Shown piece by piece: positions 1-8,500 of a DNA stretch of 25,099 nucleotides. Source of the DNA: DASXTB01 sp036505615 (GTDB taxonomy: Bacteria > Acidobacteriota > UBA6911 > JACQSX01); assembly GCA_036505615.1 (NCBI GenBank), contig DASXTB010000337.1, forward strand, positions 1-25,099. The letters are read 5' to 3'. Within the stretch, counting starts at the first letter, position 1. The number at the start of each line of letters is the position of its first letter. The translations under genes were made by a program, and so were the position numbers. The notes below the pieces were generated by a model. The model saw only the letters and a program-made list of their open reading frames with translations, searched no databases and had not been told where the DNA came from.

Positions 1-2317
1 AGTCGTTGATGTAGAGACCACCCATAAAAGTCTGCAGAGAGTCGTAGACATCTGTTGTCGGGATTCCGAGGGTCTGCGTCTTTTCGTTGTCCAGATCGAC
101 GCGGTAACTCGGTACTGCCACGCGGAAAGTATTGGCGACCCGACCAAGTGCTGCCTCAGTCCGCGAAGTGTCTACCAGCGTCTGCGCCACCGCGGCCAGT
201 TGGTTGACGTCACCGCCCGCGCGGTCTTCGAGCATGAACTCAAAGCCACCCGAAGTACCCAGACCGAGAATTGGAGGCAGCCCGAAGCCGAATGCGAAGG
301 CCTCCGGCACTTGGCTGACCCGCATATTTATCTGGCCAAGAATGCTCTGGAATTGCAGGTCCTTCGACTTTCTTTCCTCCCACGGCGTCAGGACCGCGAT
401 GATTGTTGATACATTCGAGCCATTCGTCCGGTTTGTGATATCCAGCCCACCGAGGGTCGTGCTGTCCTGCACACCCGGTATCGACAACACAATATTCTCG
501 ACTTCTCTCGTGACCTTCTCGTTTCGTTCCAGTGACGCGCCGTCGGGCAGCCGCACCAGGACAAAGATCACACCCTGGTCCTCATCCGGAAGAAAGCCCG
601 TGGGCAGGAGTTTGAATAGCCCGCCCACAGCCACGTAGAACACGAGTAGAGCCGCGAGGGACAGCGCCGTCTTCCGGATGAAGATCCCGACTCCGGCCAG
701 ATACCGGTGGGTAGTCCATTCGAAACCACGGTTGAACCAACCAAAGAAGCCGGACAGCAGGGCTGCCGGGGTGTTCCGGAAGGTCCGCTCCCCCGCTGGG
801 CGGGGTGCGGCTCGGTTTTTCGGCCGGAGAATCATCGCGCTCAGTGCGGGGCTGAGCGAAAGGGCACTGAATGCGGAAATTAGAACCGAAGCCGCAATCG
901 TCAGCGCGAACTGGCGGTAGATCTGACCGCTGATCCCTCCAAGGAAGGCTACCGGAATGAACACGGCACTCAGAATCATCGCGATCGCCATCACCGGCCC
1001 CGACACTTCGCTCATCGCCTCAATGGTGGCATCGCGTGGTTTCATTCCCCTGTTGATCTTATGTTGCACCGCCTCAACCACCACGATCGCATCGTCGACG
1101 ACGATACCGATCGCCAGCACCAGACCGAACATGCTGGTCATATTGATGGAGAAGCCAAGCAGCGGGAACAGTGCAAACGTGCCGATGATCGCAACTGGAA
1201 CCGTGAGCAGCGGTATCAACGTCGCGCGCCAGCTCTGCAGGAACAGAAAGACGACGATGATTACCAATGCCACCGCCACGAATAGAGTTTTGACGACGTC
1301 GGCGATGGCGGCGCGAACGAACCTGGTCGCATCGTAACCCACTTTGTATTGGATGCCGGCTGGGAAATTCCTCTTAGCCTCCTCCAGGAAGGCCAGGACA
1401 CGATTCGCAGTGTCGACAGCATTTGCTCCAGGCGAGAGATAAACAATGATTACCGCGGCAGGCTTGCGCGTAAGCTGGCTAAAGGACTTGTAATCCTGAG
1501 CGCCCAGCTCCACTCTTCCGATATCACGGAGTCTTAGCAGAGAGCCGTCAGGTTGGGCGCGCAAGATGATGTCTGAGAACTGCTCGGCATCCAGAAATCG
1601 TCCACTGGCGGTCACTGGATACTGAAAGTCCGTACCCGCCGGAGCAGGCGGCTGGCCGATCGAGCCAGCCGGGTTTTGCCGGTTCTGTGCTTGAATGGCG
1701 CGGCTCACGTCGGTGGCGGTCAAGCCCAGCGTCGCCATCTTGTCGGGATTGATCCATATGCGCATACCATAGTCTTGGGCAGCCGCCAGCCGGACGTCAC
1801 CGACGCCGGGAATACTGCCAATCTTATCGAGCAAGTTAATCGTGGCGTAGTTGCTCAAGAACAGGGAGTCATACCGGTCGTCTGTCGCGGAAATGCCGAT
1901 AGCCAACAGAAACGCTGACGACACTTTCTTAACCGTGACGCCGACGCGCTGTACTTCGGGAGGGAGAGAAGGCAAAGCCAGACTGACTTTGTTCTGCGTC
2001 TTGACAGTCGCAAGATCAATATTGGTACCGAGCTCAAAAGTCACGTCGATGGTCAATACACCGTCGTTGGAGCTGCGTGAGAAGAAGTAGAGCATGCCGT
2101 CCAGGCCAATGAGCTGCTGCTCGATCGGTTGAGCGACGGTTTTCTCCAGGTCCTGAGCATTTCCGCCGCGATAGTTCGCGATGATTTGCACGACAGGAGG
2201 AACAACTTCAGGGTAGGTCGCCACGGGCAGATTTGGAATGGCGACCATTCCCAGGATCACGATTACAATCGCGATAACGATCGCGAATACAGGACGATCA
2301 ATGAAAAACCTGGCCAT
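1..2317 (-). CDS. RND multidrug efflux permease (HAE1/AcrB family), C-terminus cut by window start
   Basis: Inner-membrane proton-driven pump subunit that exports hydrophobic compounds through an adaptor and an outer-membrane channel. About 772 residues are visible and the frame is open to the window edge; full-length relatives are about 1040-1060 residues. The protein opens with the family-typical MARFFIDRPVFAIVIAI first membrane segment. The proton-relay pair in GIVVDDAIVVVE falls at Asp408/Asp409, one off AcrB Asp407/Asp408. The first periplasmic domain, TM2-6 and the start of the second periplasmic domain (GFLPDEDQG) are present, while the AcrB Lys940 region lies outside. The ATG at 2317 has GGAG eight bases upstream and sits 23 bp after the SDR stop, so it is probably co-transcribed with the adaptor and SDR. 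An outer-membrane factor may follow beyond the window. Family assignment is secure; substrate is unknown. Confidence 0.97.
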   Translation of the reverse strand, partial: MARFFIDRPVFAIVIAIVIVILGMVAIPNLPVATYPEVVPPVVQIIANYRGGNAQDLEKTVAQPIEQQLIGLDGMLYFFSRSSNDGVLTIDVTFELGTNIDLATVKTQNKVSLALPSLPPEVQRVGVTVKKVSSAFLLAIGISATDDRYDSLFLSNYATINLLDKIGSIPGVGDVRLAAAQDYGMRIWINPDKMATLGLTATDVSRAIQAQNRQNPAGSIGQPPAPAGTDFQYPVTASGRFLDAEQFSDIILRAQPDGSLLRLRDIGRVELGAQDYKSFSQLTRKPAAVIIVYLSPGANAVDTANRVLAFLEEAKRNFPAGIQYKVGYDATRFVRAAIADVVKTLFVAVALVIIVVFLFLQSWRATLIPLLTVPVAIIGTFALFPLLGFSINMTSMFGLVLAIGIVVDDAIVVVEAVQHKINRGMKPRDATIEAMSEVSGPVMAIAMILSAVFIPVAFLGGISGQIYRQFALTIAASVLISAFSALSLSPALSAMILRPKNRAAPRPAGERTFRNTPAALLSGFFGWFNRGFEWTTHRYLAGVGIFIRKTALSLAALLVFYVAVGGLFKLLPTGFLPDEDQGVIFVLVRLPDGASLERNEKVTREVENIVLSIPGVQDSTTLGGLDITNRTNGSNVSTIIAVLTPWEERKSKDLQFQSILGQINMRVSQVPEAFAFGFGLPPILGLGTSGGFEFMLEDRAGGDVNQLAAVAQTLVDTSRTEAALGRVANTFRVAVPSYRVDLDNEKTQTLGIPTTDVYDSLQTFMGGLYIND

Positions 2318-2340
2318 GAGTCATCTCCGATTGCGGTTGA

Positions 2341-3081
2341 TCACATCACCACGCCGCCGCCAGCGTGGATATTCTGGCCCGTTAGCCAACGTCCCTGGTC
2401 GCTCACCACGAACGCTACGACATCCGCGATATCCCGAGCCGTGCCCAGGCGTTTCAGCGGCGACATCTGCGTACCTAACTCCGCGAACTGAGGATCCCCG
2501 CCGCGGAGCATGTCCGTATCGGTGAAGCCTGGCGAGATAGTATTCACTGTCACCCCGCGGGGCGCCAGCTCGTGTGCCAGCCCCTTACTGAACTGCTCCA
2601 GAGCACCTTTGCTACCCAGGTAGGCCGTCGCCCCTGGAAATCCCAGATGCGTGCCATCGGTTGAAATGTTCACGATACGGCCGCCATCTGCGATCACCTT
2701 GGCGGCTTCCTGCATCGCGAAGTAGGGCCCTTTGGCATTCAACGCGAAGATTCGATCGAACTCCTCCTCTATCGTTTCCACCAGCGCCTTGGATAGGAAC
2801 ATCCCGGCGTTGTTCACCAAAATATCCAGCCGACCGAATTTACTCACCGTGTCCTTGACGAGCCGGCGGACATCAGCGGCCTTACTGATATCGGCTTGGA
2901 TAGCGATGGCTTTTCCCCCTTTGTTTTCGATCTCAGCAACAACTTGCTTGGCCTTGTCGGCGCTCTTGCCGTAATTCACGACGACGCTAGATCCTTCCTG
3001 AGCCAGCCGTTCCGCAATGGCGCGGCCGATTCCATTGGATGCTCCCGTTACAATCGAGACTTTTCCCACCAGTAATGCCAT
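2341..3081 (-). CDS. SDR-family NAD(P)-dependent oxidoreductase (3-oxoacyl-ACP reductase-like)
   Basis: Classical short-chain dehydrogenase/reductase of 246 residues, a typical length, likely a soluble cytoplasmic enzyme reducing a carbonyl or oxidising an alcohol with NAD(P)(H). The cofactor motif TGASNGIG starts at residue 12 and NNAG is at 90-93. The catalytic set reads as Asn115, Ser140, Tyr154 and Lys158 (YLGSK). The C-terminal GQNIHAGGGVVM matches the usual SDR ending. The start at 3081 has a strong AGGAGG five bases upstream. It lies between an RND adaptor and its permease on the same strand, 23 bp before the permease, which is an unusual cargo for an efflux operon. Substrate cannot be told from sequence; a role in modifying or detoxifying the effluxed compound is only inference. 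Confidence 0.95.
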   Translation of the reverse strand: MALLVGKVSIVTGASNGIGRAIAERLAQEGSSVVVNYGKSADKAKQVVAEIENKGGKAIAIQADISKAADVRRLVKDTVSKFGRLDILVNNAGMFLSKALVETIEEEFDRIFALNAKGPYFAMQEAAKVIADGGRIVNISTDGTHLGFPGATAYLGSKGALEQFSKGLAHELAPRGVTVNTISPGFTDTDMLRGGDPQFAELGTQMSPLKRLGTARDIADVVAFVVSDQGRWLTGQNIHAGGGVVM

Positions 3082-3191
3082 TTCTTCCTCCTCTTCTATC
3101 TAACGTAACCTTTCACACGTTTTCGGAACCGGACCCGTCGCTGACGCTCCGGGCTCTGACGCTGGTCCACTTACGGAATAACCACGCCTCG

Positions 3192-3223
3192 CGCTCACCC
3201 GCTCTCTCGCTCACCCGCTCTGT
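3192..3223. repeat. Two 16-bp tandem direct repeats over the adaptor stop codon
   Basis: A 16-bp unit (CGCTCACCCGCTCTST) occurs twice in tandem at 3192-3207 and 3208-3223 and crosses the adaptor stop at 3211. The neighbouring bases to about 3250 are a low-complexity GTC/CGTC mixture that encodes the polar adaptor tail after GTRRQ. This looks like repeat expansion at a gene end. Confidence 0.6.
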
Positions 3224-4632
3224 CCTGTCGTCGCGTCCCTCTGTCGCCGTGTCCCAAACGGCTTTGGATCCACCACGCTCCCGGGAATTGCTTTCTGCAG
3301 CCCTTCGACGATGACGCGATCCCCGGGTTTGAGTCCTTGCAAAACGATCCAGCGGTCGCCGACCCGCTCACCTGGGACGATGCTGCGCACCAGTGCCTTG
3401 TTATCGGATCCGACGGTGAGAACAGACTGGAAGCCCTGCAACTCCTGCACTGCCCTCTGGGGAACGAGAATCGCGTTCCTGCGGTCCTCCAGCCTCATCC
3501 GTATCCTCCCAAACTGACCGGGAAGGATGGTTCTCAGCGGATTTGGAAATGTGGCCTGGATCTCCAATGTTCCCGTTTTAGGGTCGACCTGATTTACGGT
3601 GTTCTCGACGCGCCCTGCATAAGGATGGAGTTCACCATTGGCGAGGACCAATTGCAGAGGTATTTGCCGGTTGGGTTCGCTTTCCTTGCGGCGCTGGTAA
3701 TCGAAATATTCGCTTTCGCTCAACTTGAACCGCACCCAGATGACATCAAGCGGCACGATGGTTGTCAGCGGTTGGGCGGAATTGCGTGTCACCAGACCGC
3801 CGACCTGAACAAGGCTGTCGCCGATGCGCCCGCTGATGGGCGCGCGAACGATCGAATATTCGAGATTCAGCTCCGCCGATCGGAGTGTGGCTTTGTTGGA
3901 CTCTACCTGCGCGCTGGTCGTCTCAATTTGCGCTTTTGTGGAAAGCCGGGCCTGTTCGACGCTTGCCTGCTTGGCCCGAACGATGGCTTGATTGGCCTGC
4001 AAGGCCGCCAGAGCATTGTCGAGGTCCTGTTGGGCTGCGGCGTCTTCCTTCACAAGGGGGCGCAGACGATCGACGTCTTGCGTTGCTTTCAGAAGATTCG
4101 CTTGAGCCTGTGCCAGGTCTGCCTCCGCCTGGAGGAGTGCAACCTGACGACTGGCGAACTCGTGGTTAGCCTCAGTCTGCGCCAGATCGCCTTTGGCCTT
4201 TTGCACTTCAGCCTGATAGGGGCGGAGATCGAGAACGTAAAGCGGCTGGCCCGCCTTCACATCTGAGCCAACCTGAAACAGGCGTTTCTCTATGTAGCCA
4301 TCCACTCGGCCCCGCACTTCGACCATGTCGCGGGCAAACGTCTGAGCGGCATATTCCTTATATATAGGCGCGTCCTCGGGGCTCACCGTAATCACGGAAA
4401 CCGAGGGCGGCGCCGGTGTAGTCGCAGCTCTCGTGCTGCTCCCGCAGGACAGGCACCCGAGGCTGGCCAGGCACAGGAACAAAAAGACTCCAAGCCGCGT
4501 CCGCAAAATTCCGGGCCGCGCGCGTAAGCAAACAGACTCTGCAAATGTCCGCTCCCTGACAAGCGCAGGTCGAATTTTTTCATGCATTTTCAATGCAACG
4601 AACATTCGTTGCGGCCAGTGACTAAAAGGCAT
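3211..4632 (-). CDS. RND efflux periplasmic adaptor (membrane fusion protein, AcrA/MexA-like), probable lipoprotein
   Basis: Adaptor linking an RND pump to an outer-membrane channel, about 473 residues from the chosen start. After a hydrophobic segment (GVFLFLCLASLGC) there is a lipoyl/barrel half (SAQTFARDMVEVRGRVDGYI), a long Ala/Gln/Glu-rich helical hairpin (about residues 110-220), the return lipoyl half (LEYSIVRAPISGRIGDSLV), then beta-barrel and membrane-proximal domains ending with KPGDRVIVEGLQKAIPGS. A lipobox-like Cys follows the hydrophobic segment, suggesting lipid anchoring. The start is uncertain: ATG 4632 has GAGAGAGG five bases upstream, but ATG 4668 also has a GGAG. Either leaves an odd hydrophilic leader of roughly 45-60 residues before the signal, so a TTG near 4506 is possible. 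It is the first structural gene of the RND cluster, with 265 bp between it and marR. Confidence 0.95.
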   Translation of the reverse strand: MPFSHWPQRMFVALKMHEKIRPALVRERTFAESVCLRARPGILRTRLGVFLFLCLASLGCLSCGSSTRAATTPAPPSVSVITVSPEDAPIYKEYAAQTFARDMVEVRGRVDGYIEKRLFQVGSDVKAGQPLYVLDLRPYQAEVQKAKGDLAQTEANHEFASRQVALLQAEADLAQAQANLLKATQDVDRLRPLVKEDAAAQQDLDNALAALQANQAIVRAKQASVEQARLSTKAQIETTSAQVESNKATLRSAELNLEYSIVRAPISGRIGDSLVQVGGLVTRNSAQPLTTIVPLDVIWVRFKLSESEYFDYQRRKESEPNRQIPLQLVLANGELHPYAGRVENTVNQVDPKTGTLEIQATFPNPLRTILPGQFGRIRMRLEDRRNAILVPQRAVQELQGFQSVLTVGSDNKALVRSIVPGERVGDRWIVLQGLKPGDRVIVEGLQKAIPGSVVDPKPFGTRRQRDATTGQSG

Positions 4633-4689
4633 TGCAACCTCTCTCATAACCCACACTCCATAGAACATTTCCCGCTCCAGGCTATATGC

Positions 4690-4738
4690 ATGTTCAAATC
4701 TGTATGATTCATATGCTGTATGGTCTATTAATGAACAT
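4690..4738 (-). promoter_or_regulatory. Possible operator upstream of the RND adaptor
   Basis: The AT-rich stretch upstream of the adaptor carries a perfect 7-bp inverted repeat, ATGTTCA (4690-4696) and TGAACAT (4732-4738), 35 bp apart. The GTTCA/TGAAC half-sites are the same as in the palindrome at the marR start, so one MarR protein could bind both. This is inference from shared half-sites only; no clear -35/-10 pair was identified here. Confidence 0.35.
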
Positions 4739-4810
4739 TAGCTGCAAAAAAAAGGAACCCTACAACTGCTACTCTGGGAAACAGGAACTGATTTTTTCAT
4801 AAATTCTTAC

Positions 4811-4941
4811 CTGGCACCGGACACTTGATACCCGACACCCGCTTGTTCTTATCTGGCACTCGACACCTGATACCCGACACCCGACACCTGCTTGTTCTTA
4901 CCTGGCACCCGACACCTGATACCCGACACCCGACACCCGCC
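4811..4941. repeat. Heptanucleotide tandem repeat (ACCCGAC type) in three higher-order copies
   Basis: Degenerate 7-bp units (ACCCGAC, ACCTGAT, ACACCCG register) form three higher-order copies starting CTGGCAC at 4811, 4853 and 4902. The first two are 42 and 49 bp, so they differ by exactly one heptamer. Copies one and two end in TTGTTCTTAY. Copy three runs into the marR gene and encodes its last 12 residues, and the marR stop TAA comes from the TTCTTAC end of copy two. All units are in direct orientation, unlike the other heptamer elements in this window. Confidence 0.85.
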
Positions 4942-5362
4942 TTAGTAACTCCGCCAATTCCTTACGATCCGATTCGGTGAGACCTTCCAGTAATTGCTTT
5001 TCGGCTTGGGCCAGTGCGTCATTTCCCGCTTCATAGAGCCGTCGCCCTTCGCCGGTTACTGCTGCCAACACGCTGCGTCGGTCCTGCGGATCATCCACTC
5101 GCTTAACCAGACCTTCAACTTCGAGACGATCAACCACCTGGGTTACATTGGATTTTACGCAAGAAAGACGTTCGGCGAGCCGGCTGAGCGGCAACGCCTC
5201 ATCAGCTTGGATTAAATGATGTAATACACCAAACTTTGAGAGAGAGAGTCCCGTTTCACTTAGAACTGCTTCCAGTTGGGACTCGACCAGGCCCGCCGCT
5301 CGCAGTAGCAACAACCATAATGGCCTTTGATCCTGTTTCTTACTAGCTCCAAACTCGTTCAT
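4898..5362 (-). CDS. MarR-family transcriptional regulator
   Basis: Winged-helix dimeric repressor of 154 residues, probably ligand-responsive and controlling the RND cluster downstream and itself. The sequence shows the N-terminal dimerisation helix, the HTH (LSRLAERLSCVKSNVTQVVDRLEVEGLVKR) and the wing (DDPQDRRSVLAAVTGEGRRLYE), all standard for the family. The last 12 residues, VSGVGYQVSGAR, are encoded by a heptanucleotide repeat and are not expected in the family. The ATG at 5362 has no Shine-Dalgarno sequence but sits at the predicted transcription start of a good sigma-70-like promoter, so the mRNA may be leaderless. It is divergent from the CHAT gene and upstream of the adaptor. The family call is secure; the target set is inferred from position. 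Confidence 0.95.
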   Translation of the reverse strand: MNEFGASKKQDQRPLWLLLLRAAGLVESQLEAVLSETGLSLSKFGVLHHLIQADEALPLSRLAERLSCVKSNVTQVVDRLEVEGLVKRVDDPQDRRSVLAAVTGEGRRLYEAGNDALAQAEKQLLEGLTESDRKELAELLRRVSGVGYQVSGAR

Positions 5363-5397
5363 GCATGAACTGTACTTTGCTGAACAACTGTTGTCAA
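5357..5397 (-). promoter_or_regulatory. marR promoter with overlapping palindromic operator
   Basis: On the minus strand TTGACA (5397-5392) is followed by a 17-bp spacer and TACAGT (5374-5369). Counting seven bases on puts +1 at 5362, the A of the marR ATG. A perfect 14-bp palindrome, GTTCATGCATGAAC (5357-5370), overlaps the end of the -10 box and the start codon, an ideal site for autorepression. A second short dyad (ACAAC-T-GTTGT, 5384-5394) lies in the spacer. Boxes and palindrome are visible; function is inferred. Confidence 0.65.
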
Positions 5398-5585
5398 GTC
5401 AAAACGTGGATGATCTCAGAGTGATTGCAGAATTCGTTAGTAACAGGCTCACGTCTCGCGCTAGATCAACCAGCAAAATCCCAGGAACGTCATGATATTC
5501 TTTTGGGAGGCTCAACTCATCGCCGGGCGTGTTGACATTTCGCAAGTTTTCGTTTCCGGCGCGAAGAAGATTTGGAGGAGACAAG

Positions 5586-8500
5586 ATGATCACCGTCTCT
5601 CTCTTTCTGGCTCTCACGCTGCCCATCAGCGCCAACCCCAGAGAAGCAAAAACTGAACAAAAGCTAGAGACTCAGGGCTCGCTCGCTTTGGATAAGAAAG
5701 AGGGCAGGAAGCTTGCTCCCGGGACTGTTCACGTCTGGGATTTGGCTCTCGAGGCTGGCAAGTACGTGTATTTGGAGGTTCTCCAGAAGGGTATCGATGT
5801 GATGATCGGCATCGTAGGTCCTGATGGCCAGGCTAAGGAACAGTTTGACAGCCCCGCCGGGCCTTGGGGAACAGAGAAGGTTCACTGGATCACAAGTGTC
5901 GCTGGCAGATGGAAATTAAAAATTGTGCCTGTCGGTGGCGCGCGTCCAGGTTATTACGAAATCAGATGGGTAACCTTGCGGGGGGCAAGTGACCGTGACC
6001 GCATGATAGTGGAGGCGGCCAGTCTGCAGAACCAGGCGTATCGTTACTACAGTCAACATAAGTACACCGAGGCAGAGCCGCTCTACAAGCGCGCGCTGGA
6101 GATTCGGGAGAAGGCGCTCGGAGAGGATCATCCCGATGTGGCCCAGAGCCTAAACAATTTGGCGATTCTCGATAGGGCACGGGGCAGACACGCCGAGGCT
6201 GAGGCGCACTACAAACGATCGCTGGAGATACGCGAGAAGGCGCTGGGACCACATCATCCTGACGTGGCCCAGAGCCTCAATAGTCTAGCGATCCTCTATT
6301 ACATGCAGGGCAAATACACAGAGGCCGAACCGCTTATGAAACGGTCGCTGGAGATTCGGCAGACGGCCCTAGGATCAGATCATCCCGACGTCGCGCAAAG
6401 CCTCAATAGCCTGGCAATACTGTATCAGACGCAGGGCAAGTACTCCATTGCTGAACCGCTGGTTAAGCGTGCGCTGGAGATTTGGGAGATTGCGCTGGGG
6501 CCCGATCATGGCGATGTAGCTCAGGGGCTCAATACTCTCGCAAGTATTTATTTAACGCAGGGCAAATACGCCGCATCCGAAGCGCTTTACAAGCGCTCAC
6601 TAAGGATTCGGGAGAAGATGCTGGGACCGGATCATCTCTACGTGGCCCAAGGTCTCAACAACCTGGCGCTTCTGTATCGGATACAGGCCAAGTATGCAGA
6701 GGCGGAACCGCTCTTTAAGCGCTCGCTGGAGATTTGGCAGAAGGCGCTGGGGCCAGATCATCCTAATGTGGCAACTGGCCTCGAGAACTTGGCAATACTG
6801 TATCGGATGCAGGGTAAGTACACCGAGGCGGAACTGCTCTTTAAGCGCTCGCTGGAAATTCGGCAGAAGGCACTGGGACCAGATCATCGCGACGTGGCCC
6901 AGAGCCTCAACGGTCTGGTAAGTTTGTATGGAACCCAGAGCAAATACGCCGAGGGCGAAGCGCTCGCTAAGCGCTCGCTGCAGATTTGGGAGAAGACGCT
7001 GGGGCCAGATCATCCAAACGCGGCCCTGAGCCTGAACAACCTGGCAGATTTGTATCTCTTGCAGGGTAAGTATGCAGAGGCAGAACCGCTCTTTAAGCGT
7101 TCGCTGGAGATTCTGCAGAAAGCGTTGGGGCAGGATCATGCCAGCGTCGCCCAGGGTCTTACCAACGTGGCAAGTGTGTTTCGGATGCAAGGCAAATACG
7201 CAGAAGCTGAAGCACTCTACAAGCGCTCATTGGAAATTAGGGAGAAGGCGCTGGGTCCACAACATCCCGAGGTGGCCGAGACGCTCAACAATCTGGCAAC
7301 TCTTTATGAGATACAGGGCAGATATGCCGATGCGGAGCCGCTTTACAAGCGCTCACTGGAGATTCGAGAAAAGGCGCTTGGACCAGAACATCCCGACGTA
7401 GCCCTGAGCCTCCTCAGCTTTGCCAGCAACCTTTCAAACGGGAGTGAAGACCAACACAGCACGGCTCTTGGCTTGGTAGACAGGGCGCTTCAAATTCTGG
7501 ACAGCACCTCGGCTTACCCGGAGTCGAGGATAGATGCTTACGCCTTGCGGGCAAAATTGCGCAAAGAAAATGGGAATCTGGATAACGCGATGGCTGATCT
7601 CGCTGAAGCTCTTCGCTCTGCTGAAGAACTCCGGCCGAAGGTAGGCGGAGGCGAGGAAACGCGGGCTGCGTTCTTTGAGAAGTATGCAGAGCACTTTGAA
7701 CGCATGGTGACCTGGCAACTTCAAGGAGGTCAAATCGAAAAGGCATTCGAATATGCCGAACGCCGCCGGGCCAGGGTTCTGCTGGATCAACTGGCTGCAG
7801 GAAAGATTGACTTGCGCTCCAGTATTCCGCCCGAGATACGTGCGCCGCTGGAAAAGCGCGAGAGCGATGCGAAAGCTGCCCTTGCGGAATACCAGCAGCG
7901 AATTACTCTCATGCGCTCGCGGAAGGATTTGACCGATGAAGAACGAATAAAGCAGATCAATGATTTGCAGGAGAGGCTTGGGAAAGCTCAGCGGGATTAT
8001 CAGCAGATCTATGAAGAAATCAAGAATGCCAGCCCGCTGTGGCGCGACCTGATCACTTCCGGCGGACAGCCCGTATCGATGGCCACGGTCCAGCGCGATT
8101 TGGTTCCCCGGAAGGGAATGCTGGTTCTTTACCAAATAGGACAGGAGCAGAGCTACGTTTTCGTTATCCCACCGGTAGGGCAGAAGCCGGAGGCCCTGCC
8201 ACTCAAGGTGACTGAGGAAATTGCTCAGGCGTTGCATATAGAAGCCGGACCATTGAAGCCTTCCATACTGCAAAAAATACTGACGGGCGGCTCCGAGAAC
8301 CTCTCGTCGGCCGGTCTGCAGCAACTTGGCAAATTCCCGCCACGCGCCCATGCTTTGTGGCGCTTACTGGTGCCGGAAAATCTTTGGTTCAAGATCACAC
8401 GGCTCAGCGAGATCATCATTGTTCCCGATGGGGCCCTCCACCTGTTGCCCTTCGAAGCTTTAGTAGTAAAAAACCCTGCTGTGGACCAGGACGTTCGATA

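Noticed and set aside
1..2317. Frameshifted or broken RND pump
   Set aside because: The frame from 2317 to the window edge reads through without a stop and keeps family motifs; it is merely cut by the window.
3337..4266. Long plus-strand open frame (309 codons) opposite the RND adaptor
   Set aside because: It is antisense to a clear adaptor domain structure and has no recognisable domain.
7434..8351. Minus-strand open frame (305 codons) inside the CHAT gene
   Set aside because: No ribosome binding site or family resemblance; the sense frame is continuous with domains on both sides.
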